DNA from: Echinostoma caproni
Lineage: Eukaryota; Platyhelminthes; Trematoda; Plagiorchiida; Echinostomatidae
Length of the DNA stretch: 15,204 bases
Assembly: GCA_900618425.1 (NCBI GenBank)
Contig: UZAN01054715.1
Location: 1 to 15,204 of the forward strand
Reading direction: 5' to 3'
Part shown: positions 1-8,842 of the stretch, piece by piece
Position numbering within the stretch: the stretch's first letter is position 1
Layout: each line of letters starts with the position of its first letter
Notes under the pieces: generated by a model
Database searches by the model: none
What the model saw: the letters and a program-made list of their open reading frames with translations, nothing else
What the model was told of the DNA's origin: nothing
Translations under genes and position numbers: made by a program

Positions 1-389
1 CTTCACCGAAGAAGGTTAGCTGTGAATAAGTTGTGGCATACCGCAACAAATAAGCAGTCACGAACAACACAGCCGGGGCACTACCAGGGTGTGATGGGTT
101 TCAGGCTGGTCACCTGGCTCCTGTTTAAAAGCCGCATAAACCCAATGACGGTGTCGTGACAAAGGTCGATGTGACTGGCCTTTTAAAACTAAAGTCATTG
201 ACCCCGTCGCTTTGCGGCGATGGATTACTTCCTGCTGCCTTTCAGTTCACATTTGGTTTTGCGAAGGCTAGATGTGCACCCTAAAAATAAAAAAACGCCC
301 GAGTGATGCTGGGGACGTCTCTCGTAACAAACTCCTAAGTAACTTCATGATCATGATCAGGATCATGTCTGAAGACGGCTTATCCTTTC
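1..389. other. No recognised gene; unassigned DNA
   Basis: I see no convincing coding region on either strand. The stretch lies just beyond the point (about 390) where similarity to the RTE reverse transcriptase on the minus strand stops, so it may be other repeat DNA or the other side of a deletion. It holds a short palindromic patch at 346-367. Nothing else supports a call. Confidence 0.5.
346..367. repeat. Small GATC-rich palindrome
   Basis: Positions 348-359 are a perfect 12-bp palindrome (TGATCATGATCA). It is nested in a 7-bp inverted repeat, CATGATC at 346-352 and GATCATG at 361-367. It lies close to where the RTE RT fragment ends. It may be chance low-complexity sequence; no function is inferred. 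Confidence 0.6.
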
Positions 390-1335
390 CAAGGAAACAG
401 CCCGTAGTAAAGTAAGTACCATAACCGGGGTAGAAGAAATCCTATCTTGTAACATTTATTTGCACTTTGAAGGTGCAAAGTGCAGACCAAATGGAGCTAC
501 AGAGCGTGAAAGTCCGTCAAGAGCATATTAAGCATCATCCAAACATGCGAACAGATAAACGATGTCGTCAGCGTACTCTAAATCGCGCAGCTTTTCTCCA
601 GCTGTCCATTCAGTATCAACATTTCGGAGACCACTTATTGTGTCCTCTAGTATCTCGTCTATGATGATGATGAACAAGAATGGCAAAATAGGGCACCCCT
701 GACGAATTCCAGGGCTGGTTTCGAACAGTTTGCTAAGGCCAGATGCAGTGAAGTAAACTGATAATCGATTTGACGAAAGTTACCACCCCACCCCCAGCTT
801 TAAAAGAAAGGGAATAGCCCATCCGGTCCCAATGCCTCCCCTTTCTTTAGCGATTGAAATATAGCATCGTACTTATGGTTCTGCCAGAGAGTTACATGCT
901 ACTGTCCATGAAGTTTCCGCTGCAATCGCTGGAATAACCGCACCAGAAACAGGCCAGTTGGACTGTTCACTAAAATACTCTGCCCAGCAATCAAGTCATT
1001 GTTCTTTATTGTGGATACTGTGTCTGTTTTTATGGCAAAGGGTTTCACTGACCGATATACGATGACCTCTAGTGCTGCGTGTCAGGTGAATCCGAATATT
1101 CCCTGATGCAGAGGTTACTTTCATTTCGGTAGCTATTTTTGCCCAGCAAATTTCCCGATCTTTCTTAATGCTTTGACTAAGCTGATGTTGCAGACACCAC
1201 GGGTCCCTATGTTGATCCTGGAAAATTGGGATCTTTTATTGTTATTCCATCAAGACTACTGACTCCTGAGCAATTCAATGTCTTCGGTAAACTTCAGGGT
1301 TGGCCCTACAGGCGGTTTGGTGCCGAGTGCCTCAT
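390..1335 (-). pseudogene. RTE-type non-LTR retrotransposon RT fragment (copy 1), internally deleted
   Basis: Read on the minus strand, this is the linker and reverse transcriptase of an RTE-clade LINE, which would copy its own RNA at a nicked genomic target. Landmarks in reading order: a linker piece with ALRKDRE (about 1141-1178); a piece ending in a CIWP-like string (736-747); the RT block RQGCPILPFLF (about 670-705); the catalytic YADDI (561-575); and PFGLHFAPSKCK (about 460-495). Stops and frame changes are scattered through it, for example TAA just after the YADDI block. The text jumps from the IW motif to the RQGC motif in about 40 nt, where copy 2 in this window uses about 464 nt, so about 420 nt of RT core is missing. 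The C-terminal half of RT beyond 390 is also absent. It is dead. Assignment to RTE rests on motif recall, not on a search. Confidence 0.8.
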
Positions 1336-2456
1336 AAATCTTTTTTGATCCCACTGTTGATTTACTGCACCACGTCACGGTGCTCCTGACCAAGCTTATC
1401 GTTAAAACATCCGCAAACAGGTGGACTGCGCAGGCAGTGATGATTTACCTGAGGAGACGATTTTTACTGACGGTCGATGAGTCCAAGCTTGAAGCGTATC
1501 AGAACCAGTGCATAATCAGACTCAGCGCATGTGGTTCAAAAGAATTTGCACTCTTGTACTGAACCACATCCATGATGGCTTACTGCTATGTGAGTCAGCT
1601 CACCCGTTGAACTGGAACACCATGTAGCCATTCGACGAGAGCTGTATTGAAAGCTGGTGCAAGATAAGAACAAACGGTAACCCGATCGGAACCGAAGTGG
1701 TCGATCACCGTTGTATGTTCACGATGGTTACACAAACCTGTCACAGACTCCGAAAACCTCAGTATGGTCGGGGGTAGGTGTCTTGGGTTTTGACCGGTCA
1801 CCTTCCCTCGGCACCTCGCGAAATGCTCCCAAACTACCAAGCGTCACAAATAGCCTCTGCTGAGGAAGTCCTGTCGTGGTGGTGTGCTTTCCCACCAACC
1901 TGAGAGGACGAAAAGTCAACATCCCCGTCAGCGGATCATTGGTAGTTCACTTAGGGGAGTTGGCCAAAACCCTGAACCCAAACCAAACAAAAATAGGTGT
2001 ACGAACCCACAGCTTTCCGATTCATGCAGCGGCCCCCGCTTGGATTTGCCAAAGAGGTGTATTGGACACCGATCGCCGACTATTTGCTGTTTCAACACTG
2101 TCCCACTGCCTTGCGGGTTAAACTTTGGCTAGTCAAATGCTCCGATGTTCGAACAACGACAGTCCACTTTTATCCTCTTCCCGTAATGGTCAAGTCTCTG
2201 CACCATAGAGCAGGACTGGTTAAACTGCTAAAGCATATACTCGACTCTTCACAGATAGTCGGATGTCACGACGACGCCACAGATATCTCTGGTTGAAAAA
2301 AGCCAATCAAGCCTTTTGTATGAGTGCCGACACTTCATCTGTGACTCGTCCGCCAGGTTAGGCATGGTATTGAACCGAACGACATCAATGCTACCTGCCA
2401 ACGTACAAGCACACATATATATGTGAATTTGTTTGTTTACTGCACGCCATTGTGAG
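1336..2456 (-). other. Unassigned; possible decayed 5' leader and endonuclease remnant of RTE copy 1
   Basis: No open frame here looks like a conserved protein. The region lies directly upstream, in minus-strand sense, of the copy 1 linker, where endonuclease and 5' leader are expected. At about 1475-1500 the minus strand reads RFKLGL, which resembles the peptide just before the NVRTL start of RTE endonucleases. If that is right, most of the roughly 700-nt endonuclease is deleted between about 1340 and 1480 and the rest is leader. Short minus-strand frames at 1595-1840 and 1728-1922 overlap in different frames and I do not accept them as genes. This is inference by position and weak similarity. 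Confidence 0.3.
2412..2425. repeat. CA/TA-rich palindrome near RTE copy 2 tail
   Basis: This is a perfect 14-bp palindrome, CACATATATATGTG. It lies about 40 nt past a short CAA run on the minus strand (TTG repeats at about 2460-2471). RTE elements often end in short simple repeats, so this may mark the 3' tail of copy 2. A chance microsatellite is equally possible. Confidence 0.5.
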
Positions 2457-2479
2457 TTTTGTTGTTGTTGCCTATTTTC

Positions 2480-4350
2480 GGGATCGCACATAGGAAAAGA
2501 TGCATTCATGTCACTGACTTTGGTTAGATGCCATATTCCGTAGTGTCTCCAGCCCAAGATAATCGGAAACTCTGGGGCCCAGCCGGGGAGCTGGGAAGCT
2601 CCAACGGAGGCAAGATCCAAGCACAATCTCTTGAATCCTCTGTATCACATCATAGTCTACCCACCTCGCTGTTTCTTCCAGCCTGCACCGATGTCTGTGA
2701 AAAGGGCACGGTGTGACAGACGTTGCTCATTCATTCGGAGGACATGCCCAAGCCACCTAAGACGGAACACTATCTGATCTCAACATACGTAGTCTGACCT
2801 CATGATTATTCACTTGATGCTCCTACCATACACAGGCGATGTTTCGCAGACAACCGTTGTCGAAGACTAATAGTCGTTGGACATGATCTACTCGGAGAGG
2901 CCAGGTTTCGCAGCTATGGAGCAGCACGGTGCATTCCGTTGCGCAATACACACGCTCTTTCGGTGAAAGAGGTATGTCACGCCGGTACCAGAGATACCGC
3001 AGACTAACAAGCGCTAATCTAGCTTTGATCACGCGTCGAGAGATTTTGCTCATACTTCCGCCAGCCGTTATACAACTCCCAAGGTCGACAAAGCTTTCGG
3101 CTACTTCTAGAGCGGCATTACCCAAAGAAAGTGCAGAGACCGGTACCTGTCAATCTTGTTACAACTTTTTGCGCTTTGAAGGTGCAAAGAATATATCATG
3201 GCGAGTAACCTCAATTGCCAAACGATTCAACGACTCTTGAATCGTTGGTGCGTTGTCACCGAGCAAGGCAATATCGTCGGTATACTCTAAGTCTACGACT
3301 CTATCTCCAGGAAGAAGCCCGATGCCAGCATTCGTTACGTTATGTAATGCGTTTTGTAGAAAATCATTTATGGCAAAGTTGAAGAGAAACGGAGAGATTG
3401 AGCAGCTTTGTCATACCCCACTGGTGACAGGAAATGAGGGTTAAAGTTAACCGTAGGCCCACACCTTCCCCGAGGTTTGGCGATAAATCACTTTTAAGAG
3501 TAAACCATACTTCTCGGGTACACCGTAATTCCGCAAACAGTTCCGCATTTCGAGGCGATCAATAGAGTCGTAGGCCGCTTTGATGTCCAGAAACACAACA
3601 TTAGTTTCCCATCTGTATGTGTTGAAGCGTTCTGGTATCTGGCGGAGGGTGAAGATTTAATCCATGCAACCACGGTATGCACGAAACCCGGCCTACACCT
3701 AGCGGATTTGTCTTTCACGAAATGGGCTTAATCTGTGTAATGAAGGGGATGCTAGTAGCTTTGACGCTATTGGAATCAAACTCATTCCCCTATGGTTGCA
3801 GCAGGCGTTGCGACAGCTCTTCTTGCAGATGGGTGTAACAATTGAATCTCCCCTTGTGTGGGGTACACTTTTGGTTTCCCAGATCTACGAGAACAGTCTC
3901 ATAAGTTCGTTCACGATAACATCTCCATCATCTTTAAAGAGAGCAGGTGGCGGGCCTAGTCGCGTTTCGGGGCTTGGATTTCCTTTCGGAGCTCCACTTC
4001 TGTGGGTGGTCCAGTGGATAGTGACCAGAGTGCNCTGCGATGTGAAGTGCTCTGCCAAGGGTTCCAAGAGTCGGTGAACATCGTATATTAGCGTGCGGTC
4101 TAATTCACAGATTGTTTCTTTTGGGGCCCAAAGCACGGATGAGTTGGAATAGTTGACGGATGTTTCCACACCTAGCTACTGATTCCATCTCCTTTGCACG
4201 TGGCGTCCACCAGGTTTCTCGGTCGTCTATCAAACTCTTTGTGACTTCATGCTTCACGGAGAGACACTGTTCACTATACTCACTGTCTACCGGAATTGCC
4301 CGAAGCGCATCAAGAAGTTTGAGAGTTGGAGGAGACCCAGTGTTTTCCAA
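2480..4350 (-). pseudogene. RTE copy 2 linker, reverse transcriptase and C-terminal domain
   Basis: Minus-strand pieces in order: a linker with DRETWWTPRAKEMES and LFQLIRALG (about 4105-4350); PPALFKDDGD (about 3930-3960); IWETKSVP (about 3860-3885); MSLIPIASKLLAS (about 3750-3800); FLDIKAAYDSIDR (about 3550-3600, split by a frame change); SISPFLFNFAI (about 3365-3400); the active-site box YTDDI (3270-3284); FFAPSKRK (about 3170-3200); SFVDLGSCI (about 3060-3090); LLHSCETWPLRV (about 2890-2930); and LASVGASQLPGW (about 2575-2615). The two catalytic aspartates of the box survive, with T in place of the usual A before them. Stops and indels break the frame at several places, for example a stop inside GVRQGCP at about 3412. 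It cannot make a working polymerase. Confidence 0.8.
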
Positions 4351-4458
4351 CTCGGCGGGTTAGGTCACAGCTGTGTAAAATGGCTGAGTGCATTGCATTT
4401 TAAGTGGTTGTCCAATGTTGCTCTATGCTTCTCAGTGGAACAGTAATTAGCCTTACGG

Positions 4459-5285
4459 CTAGCCCGTTTGGTAATCGGCTAGCTTGGCGAAATCAAGCTG
4501 TTTGCGCCTCATCTTTTTGCTGCCACCAAGTCGCATAGACAACTTGGCACAAACCAGTGCGTGGTCGGCGTCCGAGCAGGTAGACCAGTGCGAACGGCAG
4601 TCTTTCACACATCTTCTCCATCTATAGCTAATAGCTATATGATCAATCTGACTCCACGTCTGTGCCAAGTGGCAAGGTGATGCCTGGTGTGTTTGAAGTT
4701 CGTGTTAACGAGGAACAGGTTGCGTTCCGAGCATATGCTAAGAACGACATCCAACAGGGCAATCAACAAGGTGGGTCTCATCGGGTTACAAATGACCAAC
4801 ACGTGTGTTTTGGAAACCGGGCAGAATCACAATATCCGTCTTAGGTGCTTTGAGAGGATGCTCATGTACGTTGTGATAGAAGGCATTTTTTACTGTGTCC
4901 GGGTTAGAGTCCGTGGGAGCGTATGCAGAAACCACGAATAACCACCGTTCGTTTGGTTTCTGCTTTTTGATTTTACTTGAACCTCTGAGTCCTACTGTGA
5001 ATAGTCGGCTATCTATCGGCATCCAGTCCAATAGACCAGCCTCGGCCCTGGCGATTAAGGCAATACCAACGCCTGCTGGACCAGATGCTGATACGATAGG
5101 GTTCCCGGAAACGCGCAGTTAAAACGCTTGTTTCGGATCGGAAGGAGACATGAATCGGATCACGGAGCTCTGATCCTGAGTACGTGTTTCCGAGAGGCAA
5201 CAAATATCTATCTCTAGACTTTCGAGCGTACGAGCCAAACCTGTGTATTTTCCTATACACATTAGGGTTCTAACGTTGAACAAAG
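4459..5285 (-). pseudogene. RTE copy 2 apurinic/apyrimidinic-type endonuclease domain
   Basis: The minus strand starts with ALFNVRTLMCIGKY (about 5245-5285), the usual opening of RTE endonucleases, followed by DICCLSETRTQD, which contains the catalytic glutamate. Next come DWMPIDSRL, then VVSAYAPTDSN (about 4905-4940), then a block where GDFN is expected but PGFQN is read (about 4795-4815), then LFLVNTNFKH in a shifted frame, and finally SQIDHIAISYRWR and DADHALV (about 4560-4660), which carries the terminal histidine. The domain would nick target DNA to prime reverse transcription. Frame changes occur near 5150 and 4700, and the GDFN aspartate is lost. The full domain length is present but it is inactive. 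Confidence 0.78.
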
Positions 5286-5330
5286 CCAGTTTGAACGCAG
5301 AGTGAAGTCGGAGGAATGAAATGGTCGACT

Positions 5331-5870
5331 TCGAATGTCAAGGCATCGCTGAGACAGATTTCAAGGAGGATAGCGGCGAGCTTCAACATGAACCCACGTC
5401 AGTTGAACCATTCCAGATGGGACATACAGTGGGGAAAAATTGACGAGGGGTGTGGAGGATCAGTGAAAGTGTTGCGTGTAGATTTTGAGAAGACAGAGTT
5501 TCGCAAGAGTGTGAGAGTCTGAGATATGCATGAATGCATAAGTCCATGGCTAGATTGTTACCGAAGTAGAAGGTTTTCTTGGGGAACCCCACCCTTGGCC
5601 TTTGGTTAAAGAACCTGACCCACAAGGAAGTGGGGTGGAGTAGGGAGTCCACTATCCTCTGGGAGCCGGATGTAGCGAACTATCCAGGACACCCAGATAA
5701 CCATTGAGCTGCGCACTTGCCGATGAGCGTCACGGTAGTCAACTCCAAAGCTTAACTTTGGAGACCGGTTCGGTTGCGCCGAGGTTTGGTTCCACTATGG
5801 GCTGTTGCTTAACCTGACCCAATTATATCAGTTCATTCTTAAACCAGCCTGAATACACACTTTAGATGGG
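5331..5870. other. No recognised gene; probable RTE copy 2 leader and flanking DNA
   Basis: This 540-nt stretch lies immediately upstream, in minus-strand sense, of the NVRTL start of the copy 2 endonuclease. An 89-codon minus-strand frame at 5383-5652 has no recognisable motif and I treat it as chance. By position the stretch is probably the 5' leader of the element. The leader boundary cannot be drawn from this one copy. Confidence 0.35.
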
Positions 5871-5872
5871 AA

Positions 5873-5943
5873 ATCCTATAAACCCTAAATTTGTACTCAA
5901 GAGATTGTAAATCTCTTGAGCACAAATTTAGGGTTTATAGGAT
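5873..5943. repeat. Long near-perfect inverted repeat (34-bp arms, 3-nt spacer)
   Basis: The left arm is 5873-5906 and the right arm 5910-5943, separated by the trinucleotide GTA. The arms pair at 33 of 34 positions; the only mismatch is A at 5895 against C at 5921. As RNA or single-stranded DNA it would form a very stable hairpin with a tight loop. It is AT-rich, contains one AAACCCTAA string per arm and encodes nothing obvious. It lies between the leader side of RTE copy 2 and the AATAAA of the candidate terminal exon at 5980-6123. Possible origins are a foldback or MITE-like element, a palindrome made during break repair, or an assembly artefact. Confidence 0.9.
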
Positions 5944-5979
5944 ACTGTGTACAATACTATTTTATTTCTTTGTGGAGGT

Positions 5980-6159
5980 CTATCCGATTGATCCCCTTCG
6001 GCTGAAACGGATGATCGATTTGACCTTCAGAAGTTCCGACTGCCCATCGTGCAGGAGCCGCATATAAGTTTCTTTAGTACGAAATCTACCAAGTGTGTAC
6101 GGTGACCTGGTTAATTGTGTGTACTGAAGTACAAATTTAATGTATATAACATACCTACA
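5980..6159 (-). other. Candidate terminal exon of a host gene, with a possible 35-nt intron
   Basis: Minus-strand reading from 6123 to the stop at 5980-5982 gives 47 codons, including SPYTLGRFRTKETYMRLLHD. An AATAAA signal follows at 5961-5966, only 14 nt past the stop. Just upstream, 6124-6158 has GTAGGT at its 5' end and TTCAG at its 3' end, a 35-nt candidate intron. It would join the exon to a short piece (ending at 6159) that follows a pyrimidine-rich TTTTTTAATCTTCAG. An unspliced 88-codon frame (5980-6246) also exists in the same phase, so the intron is not proved. I do not recognise the protein. The coding-like peptide plus a correctly placed poly(A) signal are the support. Confidence 0.3.
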
Positions 6160-6967
6160 TAAATTTCCCCAACTGAAGATTAAAAAAACTTGCTGATTCG
6201 TTTTCCTACGAAGCAATAAAACCACCAGCAATGACGGTCTTCGCAACCAATACTAGGTATGCAAACCAAGTAATGTATCCATTTCACTCAGTGATACTGA
6301 AATGGGATGGAATCGTATGAGCAGCCCCAAGGAAACCGCATTTTGCTTACGGAACAAAGATCAATTGCAGCTTTTACAACCCTCAAACATGCGCTTTCGT
6401 GCCCCGGTTTTGGTTGCTGTCTCGTGGTTGTCCATCTGACCGAAGGAGTAAAGCGAGATAGGAATATTCAAATCAGTGTCAGAGTGAACAGAGAATTCAT
6501 GAAGACTCAGGTTGCAAAGGAATTGAGATGTACTAGCGCTGGTTTACGATACTCAACCATGACACTCAGTATCTATGGCCATTGGAAAGGCGATGCTTCT
6601 TGTAGCGGTTCTTTAACCAACCTTTTCACGACGGTAGTTTTCTCTTCTTTCTTTCCCTTAAGTTTTCTGCTAGATCCATATACGCTGGACGTGACCATTA
6701 GATCACGGACAAGAAGCAATTTCATCAAACACTGGTGTTGCTAGCAGCAGGACAGGTTCAGTTTTCAACCAAACCTATGTAACTAAGTCCTGTCAGGACT
6801 TGGTTACANTTGGTTACATTACCATACGTGCTCATCGATTGGGTGCACTACACTTACACGCTCTCCGTCACAATGTTAGAATTTTCACAGTTTCACTCAA
6901 TATCATGCGTTGTCGTTACTCACGGGATCACATTATCTAACACAGTCCTATCCAAACCCTAAATGAA
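6160..6967. other. No recognised gene; unassigned stretch before the Penelope-like element
   Basis: The longest frame is on the plus strand at 6307-6744 (145 codons). It has a basic middle part and a hydrophobic, Ser/Phe-rich stretch near the C-terminus (about residues 105-120). I recognise no domain and cannot tell it from chance. It could be the 5' region of the Penelope-like element, which begins in the same orientation at about 6968, but its frame does not run into it. The region contains the quasi-palindrome at 6778-6808 and an ambiguous base, N, at 6809. Confidence 0.35.
6778..6808. repeat. Quasi-palindrome with 1-nt centre, followed by a short direct repeat
   Basis: The left arm is 6778-6792, the single centre base is T6793, and the right arm is 6794-6808. 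Fourteen of 15 positions pair and the other is a T-G wobble (6784 with 6802). The right arm's TTGGTTACA is repeated directly after the N at 6809, giving two tandem copies (about 6800-6819). The N exactly at the copy boundary suggests the sequencing or assembly was uncertain here. It lies about 160 nt before the first coding similarity to the Penelope-like element. Confidence 0.75.
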
Positions 6968-8606
6968 AGCTTTATATTTGTGATTTAATTTCAAGTGCCC
7001 TTCAAAGAATTTACGTCCAAGCAGAGTTTGAGCGTTTCAATGAGCTACTCGGTGACTTGTTCCCATCAGGCGAGGATAACCGAAATTGGCTTAAAGCCAA
7101 GCTGGTAGACCTCGCCCACAGCTTTCTTCACGGCCCCATTAACCAAAATTGCATGATGAAACAGGAACATTATCAAGCGCTGAAAGAACTACGGAGCGAT
7201 CCTAATCTGATAGTGCTAAAACCTGACGAGGGGCGTGGCGTAGTTGTCATGGATAGGAATGAATACATCGCCAAAATGTTGGATGATAATCACAAGTTCA
7301 AACCAAACCTCGCCCCGGATTATTTTCAATTGATGGAGAAACAGATAATACGTGAGTTACAAATTCTCATGTCACACGGTTTAATCACTGAGGCACAAAT
7401 GAAACAACTAAAGCCCATAGTTTGTCATACACCGATTCTTTACGGGTTACCAAAGACACTTAAATCATCAGTCGCTTTACGGTCCATATTGTCCATGCAT
7501 GATTCACCTTATCACAAACTAGCCCAGGGGTTCGTAGGTCCCTCAGCCAGTACACAAACGCCTCAGCAATCACAGATTACGTGACTCCTTTCAACTTTGT
7601 GATATGTTGTCTGGTCTGAATTTATCTGGTAAAACGATGTAATCCTTTGATGCCACCTCATTATTCATAAATGTCCCTCTATAAAAGATACATGGATAAT
7701 ATGTTCATCATCTTCAATCATCCTGACGATATGTCTGTATTGCTGAATGAATTCAACGCAGCTTACCGCAACTTGAAATTCACCTTTGAAGTAGAGAAGG
7801 CAAATTTGTTAACTTTCCTTGGCGTCCTAATAACCCGTAAAAGTGACGGCTCTATCCAACGACCTATCTTCTGCAAGAAAACTTGGTCCGGGCAGTACCT
7901 TCACTTCAACAGTTTCTCACCAATGGAACACAAGAGGGCCCTGGTTTGAACGTTGTTCCATAGAGCGCGAAAAATATGTACAGAGGACACAATATTACAT
8001 GAACAGGAGAACATCTATAGCGCATTACGGGTAAATGGTTAACCGGAATCTTTCGTTCGTGTTCATAATCGGACAGGAAACCAGACTCAAGCCACTACCC
8101 ATCGGTTGCCAAAAAAGAATATCCACATTTCGTTGCCATATAAAGGTGAGTCAGCAATGTAGCTTATCACATAGCGTATCAAAACGCTTTACAAATAACC
8201 TACCATGCTTCATTCGACCACATGGCGCTTCTCCCTCCCCCCATTCAAAGATCGCTGCCCAGGCGAGTCTACCTCTCATTGCATTTACGCCTTCCGTTGC
8301 AGCTGCAACGAAGCATACATTGGTAGAACCGGCCGATCACTGCGAACTAGCATGATTGAACACATCCCCAAGTATGTGCGTGCTTCTATAATTCAGCCCA
8401 CACCACAGATTCTGACCGCATCACATAGACCGACTTCGGCCATAGCACGTCACTTGGTTGAAAGCGGCTACAAGGTAGACCTTCCGAACGTGTTCTCAGT
8501 TTTGTTACGTTTTCGAGACAAATACCGACTTAGAATACTCGAGGCATTTTCGATCGCTCACACCAAACCCACAGTGTGTCCAAAAGCGTATGGCCTTTAC
8601 CCTTAG
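6968..8606 (+). mobile_element. Penelope-like element (RT plus GIY-YIG), inactive
   Basis: Penelope-like elements encode a reverse transcriptase fused to a GIY-YIG endonuclease. Here the plus strand shows AEFERFNELLGDL (about 7020-7060), then LIVLKPDEGRGVVVMDRNEY (about 7205-7265), YGLPKTLK (about 7441-7465), LRDSFQLCDML (about 7577-7610) in a shifted frame, and SFDATSLFINVPL (about 7643-7680). The text then jumps straight to YKRYMDNMFIIF (about 7680-7715). About 90 residues normally found between those motifs are missing, and the second active-site Asp is Asn (YMDN, 7689-7700). From 7671 to 8606 one frame is kept but is cut by stops, including TGA 7947-7949 and TAA 8032-8034. A frame change near 7545 and the TAA at 7640-7642 add to the damage. 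It ends at the GIY-YIG domain. Confidence 0.85.
8205..8606 (+). pseudogene. GIY-YIG endonuclease end of the Penelope-like element
   Basis: This 133-codon open segment carries the C-terminal endonuclease. CIY at 8280-8288 stands for GIY, followed by the Cys pair CSC, then AYIGRTGRSL with YIG at 8316-8324, and a downstream EH. The tail has SAIARHLVESGYKVD and RLRILEAFSIA, both typical of the region after the nuclease in Penelope-like proteins. This family nicks DNA to start target-primed reverse transcription. The segment has no stop until TAG at 8604-8606 and is the best-kept part of the element. It has no start of its own, since the upstream frame is broken by stops, so it is a remnant and not a separate gene. 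Confidence 0.8.
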
Positions 8607-8842
8607 CCTTCCCTGGTTGTAACCAATCATGTGCACAACACACACAGGGTTAATACTGACTAGATTTCCTAATTCGCTTCATTTGTCCATCTTTTTCACT
8701 GTTATACGTACGCTACCGATGAGACTATACGAAAGGAATTGCTCTCGCAGTGTTTGTCTTCTGACTTTCCTGTTCATATTATTTGCTTCAAACGTGCCAG
8801 GACATCTTTTGATGGTTCATCGTGAAGTACTCTCTGTGTATC
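8607..8842. other. No recognised gene; junction between Penelope-like and gypsy elements
   Basis: This stretch follows the Penelope-like stop codon on the plus strand and faces the broken 3' side of the gypsy pol on the minus strand. The minus-strand pol frame stays open down to its stop at 8774-8776, but residues after MQPI (about 8843) no longer resemble integrase, so the homology boundary is put there. The stretch could be the Penelope-like 3' UTR. Confidence 0.4.

Larger units (their letters stand above)
2457..5330 (-). mobile_element. RTE-type non-LTR retrotransposon, nearly full length, inactive (copy 2)
   Basis: On the minus strand the window carries, in order, an apurinic-type endonuclease (about 5285 to 4459), a linker (about 4350-4105), a reverse transcriptase (about 4000-3100) and a C-terminal region (about 3100-2480). 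That is the layout of a single RTE ORF2, and the span of about 2.9 kb is near full length for the clade. Nearly every block sits in a different frame from its neighbour or contains a stop, so the copy is old. It is a different subfamily from copy 1: around the catalytic box it reads DLEYTDDIALL where copy 1 reads DLEYADDIVYL. A short CAA run near 2460-2471 may be the tail. One ambiguous base, N, lies at 4034. No target-site duplication could be recognised. Confidence 0.8.

Noticed and set aside
1595..2132. Several overlapping 60-100-codon frames on both strands
   Set aside because: They conflict with each other, show no conserved motif, and lie where a decayed LINE leader is expected.
5878..5940. 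AAACCCTAA strings as telomere-like repeats
   Set aside because: There is one copy per arm of the inverted repeat and no tandem array.
6307..6744. 145-codon plus-strand frame as a host gene
   Set aside because: No motif, no clear splice or poly(A) context, and no link to the Penelope-like frame. It is kept only as a note in the unassigned region.
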